Below, in pieces: positions 20,807 to 29,161 of a stretch of DNA of 64,000 nt. Source of the DNA: Arthrobacter pascens (lineage in GTDB: Bacteria; Actinomycetota; Actinomycetes; Actinomycetales; Micrococcaceae); contig NZ_JAUSXF010000001.1 of NCBI RefSeq assembly GCF_030816475.1, forward strand, positions 1,302,001 to 1,366,000. The letters run 5' to 3'. Positions within the stretch are counted from its first letter, which is position 1; each line of letters starts with the position of its first letter. The notes under the pieces are model-generated. The model was not told where the DNA came from and ran no database searches. It worked only from the letters and a program-made list of their open reading frames with translations. Both the position numbers and the translations under genes were made by a program.

Positions 20807-23022
20807 GCCGTTTGAACAGAAGCCGCAGCTTCCTGTGGCTTGCAGGGACCGTAGGCGTCACGTTGCTGGGATCATTGATCCCGCTAACCACTAACAACAG
20901 GTTCTATTACTACGACGACACCCAGGCCGGGGCTTTCGGAATCTGGTTCGAAATTGGAACCAAGCTCAGTGCCGGCGAGTGGCCGCTCTTCAGCGACACT
21001 GCCTGGGGCGCAGGCAATTACGCTGCAGAGGGCCAATGGGGAATCTGGAATCCTCTCGTCCTCCTGATTGGATGGCTGGCAAGTACGTCCCCCAACATTG
21101 TGGTCTTTTCGACGGTTCTGAAGATCACCTGCCTTTGCGTCCTGGCGGCTGGCACTTTCCTGCTTGCCGGAAGCTACAAAGCAAGGCCGGAATGGGCCGC
21201 CATTGCAGGTGTGGCAGTCACTTTGACCGGCTTCACGGTGTATATCGACGCCGCCTCCTGGGTTACCGGGCTGATGGTGTTCAGCCTGCTTCCCCTTGCC
21301 TGGTTCGGTCTGCGCCGCATGGCGTTCGCTGGCGGTAACCCGATCCTGGCCCTGGTTGCGGCGTACGTGCTGATAACCATCGGCTATGTGCACGGAACGC
21401 TCATGCTGGCTGTCCTTTTCCTCGGCCTCTTCGCAGAGGCATGGCTGACGGCCAGGTCCCGGAACGTGATGTTCCGGCTCCTGCTTGCGGGCATGGTTTG
21501 CGGGTTTATTGCCCTGGCCGTCTATCTGCCGGGTGTCCTTACCGCTCCTGTAACGGCGCGGACCGGTGGAATCGCGAACAGCGGCTTCCTGACCCCTGAC
21601 CTCACTGGACTCGCTACAGTCTGGGTTCCGGGAAGCCTGCCACAGATCACGGGCTGGTGGGGCGGTTTCGCGCCTGTTCCCCTTCTGTATGTGGCATGGT
21701 TCCTGCCAGTACTCGCAATCGTGGACTACGGGCGGATGTGGGCCGGCGGCAAGGAGCTCGCGGCAATCGGCGTTTTCGGGCTGCTGTCGTTAGGCCTGAC
21801 ACTTGCCCCGAGCGACCTTGGGCCGCTCCGTTTCCCCATCCGGCTCATGCCCTACGTCTCGCTGGCATTGCTGCTGGGGGCGGCTGTACTCCTTTCACGG
21901 TACAGAGTTGCCGTCCTGAGCCGGGGACGGCTGGCCGTTACCGCGGCCATCGTCATTTCCGGCCTGTACCTCGCCTGGAGCCAATACCCGTCAATCCGTA
22001 TGGCTGCTGCTTTCGGACTGCTGTCTGTGGCGGGAATTGGCGGGCTGTACTTCCTGCTTTTCTCTCCCCGGGCCGCGCCGCGTCTTAAATCACCCGCGGC
22101 AACGGCCGCCGGCGTCATTCTTGTCAGTCTCGTAGTTGCTGCAGGACAGCACGCTGCATTCAAGGCCTCGCCGCTTCCGGATTACAGGATGCCGGACACC
22201 CCGCAAGCGTATTCCCGTCAACTTCCGGGTGCCGAGGGAGGAACTTTCGTGGTGGGGGATCCGACCAAGCTCGGCTCGCAGATATGGAACGAAACCCTGG
22301 CATCAAATGCCTGGTATCTGAATTCGGCCCAGGTGCAGAACCTGTATTCACCGATCATGTTCGCTAAATATGCTGAAGACCTCTGCATTACGAGCCACGG
22401 ATGGACATGCTCCTCTGCAGGGAGAAAGCTTTTCGAGACGGATCCAGCCACCGGCAAAGTTCTGGCGGATCTCCTATCCCTGGATACGGTCCAGATACTG
22501 CGGGATCCAGCGGCCACGTCGGACGACATCTTTCGCGATGGCCCTCCGGCGGGATGGCACGAAAGCAGCAGGTCAGCTGATGCTGTCGTATGGATGCGTG
22601 ACAGGCCGCTCTTAAATACGGGTCAGGTCGTCTGGGCTTCCGACGGCACCCGCCTCTCGCTGGTCTCCGAGAACAGCCAGGAAGTCGTTCTCCGGGTGGA
22701 CGGACTGGACGGCGGTTCCGGGAAAGCAGTCCTCAGCAGGTTGGCATGGCCGGGGTACAGCGCCCAAGGGGCAAGCCTCGCGGCTCCCCTTCGCGGCTAT
22801 CTTGTTGAACTGGACATACCCGCGAACTCAGTGGGCAAAAGCATCACCCTGCGTTTTGAACCGCCCGCCTGGCCGGCCGTCGTCGGAAGCATCATCATCG
22901 CTATTGTGGTCTCACTGGGCTGGAGCCTTGGCGAACTGGTCCTGTTACGACGCCGTCGTCCAGACAAGGCCTGGGCCGACAGGGCAATGGCAGAGCCAGT
23001 GAAAGCAGTGAGTCCCCAATAA
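20803..23022 (+). CDS. YfhO-like GT-C membrane glycosyltransferase, paralogue 1
   Basis: 739 residues: about a dozen membrane helices (about 10-450), a large extracytoplasmic C-terminal domain, and one last helix at about 690-715. The first loop carries acidic YYYDDTQ, as expected for GT-C enzymes. Sequence and plan match the YfhO superfamily, which transfers sugars from a polyprenyl-phosphate carrier onto cell-wall polymers outside the cell. It is clearly paralogous to the protein at 26735-29050 (shared NYxAEGQWGxWNPLV and RLxWPGYSxxGA motifs). It starts at GTG 20803 through a GTGA overlap with wzt; a strong terminator follows the stop. Confidence 0.78.
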   Translation: MSRLNRSRSFLWLAGTVGVTLLGSLIPLTTNNRFYYYDDTQAGAFGIWFEIGTKLSAGEWPLFSDTAWGAGNYAAEGQWGIWNPLVLLIGWLASTSPNIVVFSTVLKITCLCVLAAGTFLLAGSYKARPEWAAIAGVAVTLTGFTVYIDAASWVTGLMVFSLLPLAWFGLRRMAFAGGNPILALVAAYVLITIGYVHGTLMLAVLFLGLFAEAWLTARSRNVMFRLLLAGMVCGFIALAVYLPGVLTAPVTARTGGIANSGFLTPDLTGLATVWVPGSLPQITGWWGGFAPVPLLYVAWFLPVLAIVDYGRMWAGGKELAAIGVFGLLSLGLTLAPSDLGPLRFPIRLMPYVSLALLLGAAVLLSRYRVAVLSRGRLAVTAAIVISGLYLAWSQYPSIRMAAAFGLLSVAGIGGLYFLLFSPRAAPRLKSPAATAAGVILVSLVVAAGQHAAFKASPLPDYRMPDTPQAYSRQLPGAEGGTFVVGDPTKLGSQIWNETLASNAWYLNSAQVQNLYSPIMFAKYAEDLCITSHGWTCSSAGRKLFETDPATGKVLADLLSLDTVQILRDPAATSDDIFRDGPPAGWHESSRSADAVVWMRDRPLLNTGQVVWASDGTRLSLVSENSQEVVLRVDGLDGGSGKAVLSRLAWPGYSAQGASLAAPLRGYLVELDIPANSVGKSITLRFEPPAWPAVVGSIIIAIVVSLGWSLGELVLLRRRRPDKAWADRAMAEPVKAVSPQ

Positions 23023-23023
23023 A

Positions 23024-23060
23024 AAACGTTCGGAGGGGTACTGTACCCCTCCGAACGTTT
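23024..23060. terminator. Intrinsic terminator after the glycan operon
   Basis: A perfect 17-bp stem (AAACGTTCGGAGGGGTA and its complement) with loop CTG, starting 2 nt after the YfhO-like stop. The complementary arm ends in TTT, and the A-rich left edge gives a T-rich end on the minus strand, so it can end transcription from both sides (the next gene converges). Confidence 0.88.
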
Positions 23061-23097
23061 AGCCCTCACTCTTTTCTGAGGGGTTCGAGCTTTCCGG

Positions 23098-23958
23098 TCA
23101 GACGGTGCTCTCTACCGCGTGCTGGTGGCCCATCCGATGATTCAGCCGAATATAGGCCAGACGCCGGGCATACGCGACCGCAATGGCTCGTGCGTTGCCG
23201 AGAATCACATCGAAACGGCTCAGCAGGGTGGGGTCGTCTTCCCTCAGCCTGTGGTGGAACGAGATCGCCTGGTCTGACTGCTGCCGGGCGAGACGGACGC
23301 TCCACTGGCTTGCGCTGATCCTGAAGGACGCCAGTGATTCCCGAAGTGCCACGAAGTCGCCATGACGGCAGATCCGCGCGAGGGTTGCTTCGTCAATGAG
23401 GTAGGGATGCGTGTTATCCCACCACCCCTCCTTGGCGAGGATGTCCCGCCTGAACAGCGAGCATGCGGGTTCGCCGAAAATGTTTGATCCCGCCCGCACT
23501 GTTGCCCGGATGGCCTGGCGACCGGACACCCTGCCGCTAACGCCTTGCAGCCCGCGTCCCTTGAGGAACAGCCTCCCGTCAGCATCAACCAGGTCACGAA
23601 GTGAAGAGACAATCACTGCGCCGGGATTCGATTCGAGGGCCTCCACCTGGTGGGCGAGTGCATCGCGGGCAATCAGGTCGTCACCGCAAACAAGCTTGAG
23701 GTACTCACCGGTTGCCGCCTGGCTGACGCGATTCCAGTTCGCCTGCGCTCCGCCACCAGTCGGAGTGGGGGACAAGACCCGAACTTTGGGATGATCCGCG
23801 AACCGGGCGATTACCTCCGCCGTTCCGTCGATCGAAGAGTGGTCAGCAATGACCACTTCATAGTCGTCGAAGGACTGGTTCAGGACAGACTCAAGGGTCT
23901 CTTCTATGTACTGGACGTTGTTATACGCCGGAATGACGATTGAGACTTTCGGGCTCAT
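23098..23958 (-). CDS. Family 2 glycosyltransferase
   Basis: 286 residues with a GT-A fold start (VSIVIPAYNNVQYIEETL), the NDP-sugar site HSSIDGT and the metal-binding region LVCGDDLI. The C-terminal part is helical without clear membrane segments, so it is likely a soluble or peripheral transferase adding one sugar to a lipid-linked chain. Its start overlaps the GtrA-like stop by 4 nt (ATGA), making it the last gene of a four-gene minus-strand operon (26582 to 23098). Donor and acceptor cannot be read from sequence. Confidence 0.85.
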   Translation of the reverse strand: MSPKVSIVIPAYNNVQYIEETLESVLNQSFDDYEVVIADHSSIDGTAEVIARFADHPKVRVLSPTPTGGGAQANWNRVSQAATGEYLKLVCGDDLIARDALAHQVEALESNPGAVIVSSLRDLVDADGRLFLKGRGLQGVSGRVSGRQAIRATVRAGSNIFGEPACSLFRRDILAKEGWWDNTHPYLIDEATLARICRHGDFVALRESLASFRISASQWSVRLARQQSDQAISFHHRLREDDPTLLSRFDVILGNARAIAVAYARRLAYIRLNHRMGHQHAVESTV

Positions 23959-24461
23959 GTTGTACTTTCCTCGGTAGCTTTCGTGGGGGAAGCGGCATCA
24001 GGCCGCCTGCGGAAAGAGAAATACTTGTGACCGAAATAATTGATGACAACGGTCACGCAGGTGATGGCGATCTGCGCCGGAATTTTCGGATATCCAAGGA
24101 TTTCGTGTGCCAGCAGGAGTAGCGCCATGTTCGTGAAGAACATTGTGAGATTGACCAGGGTGAAGCGACCCAGGTCGAGCCAGAAGTGGCCCTTGACCCT
24201 GAAGACAAGCTTCCGGTAGATGAAAAACACCGCGATGAGGGAGACGACGAACGCGATACTCAAAACCACTGGCGAGGGAAGGTCCGGGTACAGCCAGGCA
24301 ATGGCGATAAATAAGCCTGTACTGAAGGCAGTGTTGATTCCGCCCACCAGCAGGAACGCCACTCGCTGGTCCTTGATGATTCTCAGCAGCGGTCCGGGGG
24401 GACCGTTGTGGATGCCCTTGACAGCATCCGCTGGGGAATCAGGGTGCTTCGTGGAAGCCAC
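23955..24461 (-). CDS. GtrA/GtcA-family membrane protein
   Basis: 168 residues with four membrane helices (VGGINTAFSTGLFIAIAW, then VVLSIAFVVSLIAVFFIY, and two more) and the family end YFGHKYFSFRR. GtrA/GtcA proteins are thought to flip polyprenyl-phosphate sugars made by a GT2 partner (GtrB/CsbB). I chose GTG 24461 because CGGAG lies about 6 nt upstream; an in-frame ATG at 24536 has no good site and adds a non-family extension. The GT2 at 25527-26582 is the natural partner. Confidence 0.85.
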   Translation of the reverse strand: MASTKHPDSPADAVKGIHNGPPGPLLRIIKDQRVAFLLVGGINTAFSTGLFIAIAWLYPDLPSPVVLSIAFVVSLIAVFFIYRKLVFRVKGHFWLDLGRFTLVNLTMFFTNMALLLLAHEILGYPKIPAQIAITCVTVVINYFGHKYFSFRRRPDAASPTKATEESTT

Positions 24462-24580
24462 ATATTCTCCGAACTTTAAGGCCGATAACCGGCGAACCCC
24501 ACCCTCTAGACTACCGAAGCGGGGCAGGCGCGTCACAACGGGAGGGACGGTACCAGGACGGGACGCCGTTCCGGAGTAAT

Positions 24581-25537
24581 TCAGAGCCGGCCCGAAAGAG
24601 CCAGCCGCTGCACTTCCTGGACCGTGTTGTTAATGCCGACGGCGAGCGGCGTCACAGGGTGTTCGTCCAGTTCAGGCCAAACGACAGAGCGCAACCGGAG
24701 GTCAGGCGCCTGGGCTTTGGCGAACGGCGAGGCGCCAAGGATAATCAGCGGACGGCGCTTGAAGATGGCCCGGCAGGCACCGATAAGATTACCGATCGTA
24801 TCGGCCCGTTGGGAGGCGAGGATCTTCACCACCGTCTCGCCGGGAAGGACATCATCCAGGACGAGGCGGTTGAGTGCGTCCGTTACCAGCCGGCTCGCAT
24901 CGTCCACGAACAGATAATCGCGCAGCGTGTCCAGGGACACATAGACCGAAACGGGCGCACCTGTCAGGTGTGCTTTTGCGAACACCGAGATGAGGCCTTG
25001 GGGCTTCTGGAGATTCTGGCCCGGGCCATAAAGGTTGCTGACCCGGCCGATCAGCGTGCGGACGCCTGTCCTCTTGGCGAACTCCGTGACGGCCGCCTCA
25101 GCACGCAGCTTGGCGAAACCGTAGGGTGCCAGAGGCTGGACGGGGCTGGCTTCAGTGAATGGAGGCGTGCTTGATCCGGCGTACACCCCGCCGGCGGAAG
25201 ACGCGAGGAACATCGAGCCCCTTTGCCCGCCGTCACTGCACAGGACTTCTTCGAATGCCACCAGGGCCTCAGAGAACAACAGGAGTTCGGCTTCCAAATC
25301 GGCCTGCGATGTTCCGGTGACGCCGGCACCAGCGCACCAGGCAATGGTCCACAGACCTGAAGCGGCCGCATCACGCAACCGCTCAGCGCTCCTTCTGAAT
25401 TCCTTGAGGGCAGCTTCGGGGTCGCTCCAGGGGATTTTGCTCGTCAGAACGGGGACATGGCGGGACTGAAGTTCCCTCACGACGGCTCGTCCGAGGAGAC
25501 CGCCGGCACCGATGACCCAAGTGGGTCTAGCCTGCAT
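24581..25537 (-). CDS. NAD-dependent epimerase/dehydratase (extended SDR)
   Basis: 318 residues. The N-terminal Rossmann motif is VIGAGGLLGRAVV; the catalytic SDR tyrosine and lysine appear as YGFAK, preceded by a serine-rich SSAGGVYAGS. This places it with sugar-nucleotide epimerases/dehydratases. It sits between the GtrA and GT2 genes and overlaps the latter by 11 nt, so it probably makes or alters the sugar that the GT2 loads on the lipid carrier. The exact reaction is unknown. Confidence 0.82.
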   Translation of the reverse strand: MQARPTWVIGAGGLLGRAVVRELQSRHVPVLTSKIPWSDPEAALKEFRRSAERLRDAAASGLWTIAWCAGAGVTGTSQADLEAELLLFSEALVAFEEVLCSDGGQRGSMFLASSAGGVYAGSSTPPFTEASPVQPLAPYGFAKLRAEAAVTEFAKRTGVRTLIGRVSNLYGPGQNLQKPQGLISVFAKAHLTGAPVSVYVSLDTLRDYLFVDDASRLVTDALNRLVLDDVLPGETVVKILASQRADTIGNLIGACRAIFKRRPLIILGASPFAKAQAPDLRLRSVVWPELDEHPVTPLAVGINNTVQEVQRLALSGRL

Positions 25538-26582
25538 CAGCCACCGGGCCGGAGGGCGACTGGACAGGCGCCTTCGGGCGGGTCTTACCCAGAGGACCCA
25601 GGGCAGGATCGCTCACAATCAGGTAGGCGGGTTTCCCCATAGCCATGTTCACATTGACGCCCACGTATTCGGCTATTACCCCGAGGGCGAAAAGAATCGC
25701 GCCGGTACTCACCAGGAGGACAACCATCGTCGACGTCCAGCCCTGCTGACCCGCCCCGTGGCCCGTCAGGTATGCAATGACGAAGTAAATGGCCAGTCCG
25801 ATCCCGGCCAACGCGAATATCGCTCCTACGAGACTGACCATCCGAAGACCACGCGTCCCGCTTGAGATCACCATCCGCCAGAAATGCGAGAGCAGCGAGC
25901 GCAGGCGGTAACCGGAGCGGCGGTCCCCTTCTTCGCGAAGCACTACCGGACAGGTCGCCGTCTTATCCGCGATCCAGCCCATTGCAACATCAAGGTAGAC
26001 GCCGTGCCCGGCGTAAGCGGCGACTGAACGGGCTACTTCGCCTGTGACCAGCCGGAAGCTCTGATAGCTCGTTGCGTCGTCGCTGGAGAGCAGGAACCGC
26101 ACGGCACGTTTCGCGCCTCTTGAAGCTACGTTCCGCAGGAAGCCATGGGGTGCCGGGTTGCTGGGCATGGCATAGGTAACGGAAGCGTTCTGCTCCATCG
26201 CGGTGTCCAACAGGTCGCCGATGGCGGCGGGATCGTGCTGGCCGTCCTCGTCCATCGTGACAATCCAGTCGCCTCCGGCAGAGGCCATCCCGGCCAGGGT
26301 GGCCGCATGCTGGCCGAAGTTTCTGCTCAACCAGACACCGCGGACGATATCAATCGAGTGCGTCAGCGACCGGATAACCGAAGCCGAATCGTCCGGGCCA
26401 TGATCGAAAACCAGGAGGACTTCGGAGATTACGTAGTCGTGGCCGCCCTTGCTTGTGGACATCTGCCGGTACGGGAGGAGTTCGTTGACGACGCCAACAA
26501 GGGTCTTCTCGCCTTGGTAAACGGGTATGACCACAGAAATGCGGTGGGGCGTGGAGTCAGTCTCCGGTTGAGCCAGTGTCAT
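25527..26582 (-). CDS. GtrB/CsbB-like polyprenyl-phosphate glycosyltransferase
   Basis: 351 residues: an N-terminal GT2 domain (ISVVIPVYQGEKTL, DWIVTMDEDGQHDP with the DxD-like metal site) and two C-terminal membrane helices (about 270-295 and 305-330). This is the GtrB/CsbB plan, in which a sugar is loaded on undecaprenyl phosphate at the cytosolic face. With the GtrA-like gene and a YfhO-like GT-C enzyme it forms a three-part modification system like CsbB-GtcA-YfhO. ATG 26582 opens just before the family start; the longer frame to 26786 is low-complexity and runs into the divergent gene. Confidence 0.85.
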   Translation of the reverse strand: MTLAQPETDSTPHRISVVIPVYQGEKTLVGVVNELLPYRQMSTSKGGHDYVISEVLLVFDHGPDDSASVIRSLTHSIDIVRGVWLSRNFGQHAATLAGMASAGGDWIVTMDEDGQHDPAAIGDLLDTAMEQNASVTYAMPSNPAPHGFLRNVASRGAKRAVRFLLSSDDATSYQSFRLVTGEVARSVAAYAGHGVYLDVAMGWIADKTATCPVVLREEGDRRSGYRLRSLLSHFWRMVISSGTRGLRMVSLVGAIFALAGIGLAIYFVIAYLTGHGAGQQGWTSTMVVLLVSTGAILFALGVIAEYVGVNVNMAMGKPAYLIVSDPALGPLGKTRPKAPVQSPSGPVADAG

Positions 26583-26734
26583 GTCAGGAGATTCTACCGG
26601 CTCCGACCAGCATTGTTGGTTCCGTAACCCGCTGCCGGGGCCGGACGGGAAGTGCGTGGCCGCTGGTGAAGCCCCGCGAAACTCCCCTCGGGTATTATGA
26701 ACCTGTCCCTCGCGTGCTGTCCTGCGGCGGACGC

Positions 26735-29050
26735 ATGCCCAACGGAACGGATCGTGAATTGCAGCCTGCCCTATCGTCCTCGTCACGCAACAGGAAGTGG
26801 CTACTGCTGACCGCCGGATCGGTTTTGGTGCTGAGCCTGATCCCGTTGATCTTCTACAGCCGTTTTTACTTCCAGGACGATACCGAGAACGGTGCCTACG
26901 GTGTGTGGTACCACCTTGGCGAAAGCCTCTTCCAAGGGAAGGTGCCGGTCCTGAATCCCTCGGTCTGGTCGAGCGGGAACTATATAGCCGAAGGGCAATG
27001 GGGCACCTGGAACCCCCTGGTAATGCTATTCGGCGTGCTCGCCTACCTGAGCCCGAACGCGGTAGTGCTCACCACCGTGTTGAAGGTCGCCATGCTGATC
27101 GTTGCGGGCATGGGGACTTTCGTCCTCGCCCGAAGCTATTCAGTGGCACCGGAATGGGCCTTTATTGCCGGGATCGCCGTGCCGCTGAACGGTTTCACGA
27201 CGTACTTCGACGCACCGTCCTGGGTGACGGGAGCGCTGGTCTGGGCCATCTTCCCGTTCCTCTGGGCCGAATTGCGCAAACTCATGAGCGGCAAGCGAAA
27301 CCCGTTCTGGGCCTTCATTACCGGGTACTTGATCGTGACTGTCGGTTACGTCGCCGGAACGGTGGCGATTGGCTTCATCCTCCTCGCTGTCGGTGTTGAG
27401 GCGTTGATCCGCAGGGCATGGCGGCCAGCAGTCAGGATTGCGGCAACAGGTGTGTCCATCGGGCTTGTCGCCGTCGTCGTCTTCCTTCCGGGGGTCCTGA
27501 CAGCTGCCGTCACGACCCGCGGAACCACAGGCATCTGGAACGACGACTACATGAGCATCGATTTTACGAGCTTGCTCATGGCTCCCATCGCCACCGCCTA
27601 TCCGCAGCTTCTCTCGTGGTGGTGGTCAGGCACGGCGTCAACGAGCCCAGCTGCCTATATCGCCTGGTTCCTGCCGGCCATCGCCTTCATCAGTTGGAGC
27701 GCATTCAAGAAACTGTCACCTGAACTGCGGGATCTGTTTTTCTTCCTTGCAGCCTCGGCCGCCTTCGTCCTGCTGCCGACGACGATCGGCCCGTTGCGCT
27801 ATCCCGCCCGCTTTATGCCGTACGTGGCCATGGCTTCAGTTCTCTTTGTGGTTGTTGCGCTGGCCCGTGCGAGACGGGGATCGATCAGCCGTCCGTCGCT
27901 CTACCTGGCGCTTGGCCTGGTTGCACTTGGGGCATACCTGGCCTGGGCGCAGGTACCCGCGCGCTTCTTCACGATCACGGTGTGTGCTGTCCTCGTCAGT
28001 GTGGCGCTTTCAGCAATGTGGTGGCTCCTGAACCACCCTGAAGTCAAGAAGCATCCGTGGAACAAGCTTGGGCTCAGGGCACTCTCGTTGCTCGCGATCG
28101 GCGTGCTGCTTGCGACGACGGCTACTACCCTCCTCCAGCACCGCACGTCGGCCCGAAGCGGCCTGTCCATTGCAAACCAGCCCGCAGACGTGTCGACCTA
28201 CAAGGGCGTGCTCCAGGGCGTCCAAAATGACACCATAGTCGTCGGTGACCCGTTGGACTACCCACAGGAGAAAAAGACCTGGGAGCAGACGCTGATGGCT
28301 AATGCCTGGTACCTCAGTGACGCCAACGTCCTGAACCGTTACCAGTTGGTCGGATTTTCCAAGCTCAACGACCTGCTCTGCCTCCGTTATCTGGGAGGAA
28401 CATGCCCCGAACTCATCGACAAGCTTTTTGATCGCCGCGCCGAGACCGGGTTGTTGCTCGTTGACGAACTTCACATAGACAACATCCAGATCCTCAAGGA
28501 GTCATTTAACAAGCCGCAGGTGGCTATGGCTTCCAACAACTATGTGTCCCGCGACGAGGAAGTCGAGATTCCGAAGGTTCCGGAGGGATGGCACGTCGCT
28601 GCAGAGACAGACGGCACAATCCTGTGGAGCCGGAATGTGCCCTTGGGACCGGCTGGAGGCGTGACGTGGACTGATTCGGGAACCAAGCTCAGCGAAGTAT
28701 CCCGCGACGACACCAAGGTTGTGCTGAAAGTTGATGACGTCCCCGAAAACGGCGGACGTGCGGCACTTAGCAGGCTTCCATGGCCCGGATACAGTGTGGA
28801 AGGCGCTCAAATGCTGCAGCGCCCGGTGGGCGGGTACCTGCTTGGCCTGAAAATCCCTGCCGATGCCAAGGGGAAGCTGATCACCATCAGCTTCGAACCG
28901 CCCGGGTGGAGGATCGGCATCCCTCTTTGGGGGGCATCGGTTGCGGGAATGCTCATCTGGAGTCTGCTCGCCGTACGACGACGGCGGTCCGTTGGCCCGC
29001 TGCGGCGGGAACCTGAATACGACGCGGCGCAACAGCCCGCACCGGTGTAG
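26735..29050 (+). CDS. YfhO-like GT-C membrane glycosyltransferase, paralogue 2
   Basis: About 771 residues with the same plan as the 20803-23022 protein: multiple membrane helices, an acidic first-loop motif (YFQDDTENG), a large extracytoplasmic domain and a final helix near 735-755. Shared stretches include NYIAEGQWGTWNPLV and RLPWPGYSVEGA. It probably transfers a sugar from the lipid carrier to a surface polymer. The start is uncertain: ATG 26735 precedes a short polar leader, but the frame is open to 26576 and no strong ribosome site is seen. It is divergent from the GtrB-like gene, with about 150 nt between. Confidence 0.78.
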   Translation: MPNGTDRELQPALSSSSRNRKWLLLTAGSVLVLSLIPLIFYSRFYFQDDTENGAYGVWYHLGESLFQGKVPVLNPSVWSSGNYIAEGQWGTWNPLVMLFGVLAYLSPNAVVLTTVLKVAMLIVAGMGTFVLARSYSVAPEWAFIAGIAVPLNGFTTYFDAPSWVTGALVWAIFPFLWAELRKLMSGKRNPFWAFITGYLIVTVGYVAGTVAIGFILLAVGVEALIRRAWRPAVRIAATGVSIGLVAVVVFLPGVLTAAVTTRGTTGIWNDDYMSIDFTSLLMAPIATAYPQLLSWWWSGTASTSPAAYIAWFLPAIAFISWSAFKKLSPELRDLFFFLAASAAFVLLPTTIGPLRYPARFMPYVAMASVLFVVVALARARRGSISRPSLYLALGLVALGAYLAWAQVPARFFTITVCAVLVSVALSAMWWLLNHPEVKKHPWNKLGLRALSLLAIGVLLATTATTLLQHRTSARSGLSIANQPADVSTYKGVLQGVQNDTIVVGDPLDYPQEKKTWEQTLMANAWYLSDANVLNRYQLVGFSKLNDLLCLRYLGGTCPELIDKLFDRRAETGLLLVDELHIDNIQILKESFNKPQVAMASNNYVSRDEEVEIPKVPEGWHVAAETDGTILWSRNVPLGPAGGVTWTDSGTKLSEVSRDDTKVVLKVDDVPENGGRAALSRLPWPGYSVEGAQMLQRPVGGYLLGLKIPADAKGKLITISFEPPGWRIGIPLWGASVAGMLIWSLLAVRRRRSVGPLRREPEYDAAQQPAPV

Positions 29051-29161
29051 GGCGGAATAATGGAGGCCCGTACGTCTTGATCTCACCGTCGCCTGGCTAA
29101 CTGCTTGCGGCCACCAGGTTGCATACATGCCTGAGTTGGTGGAGCGTTTGGAGGATATTAG

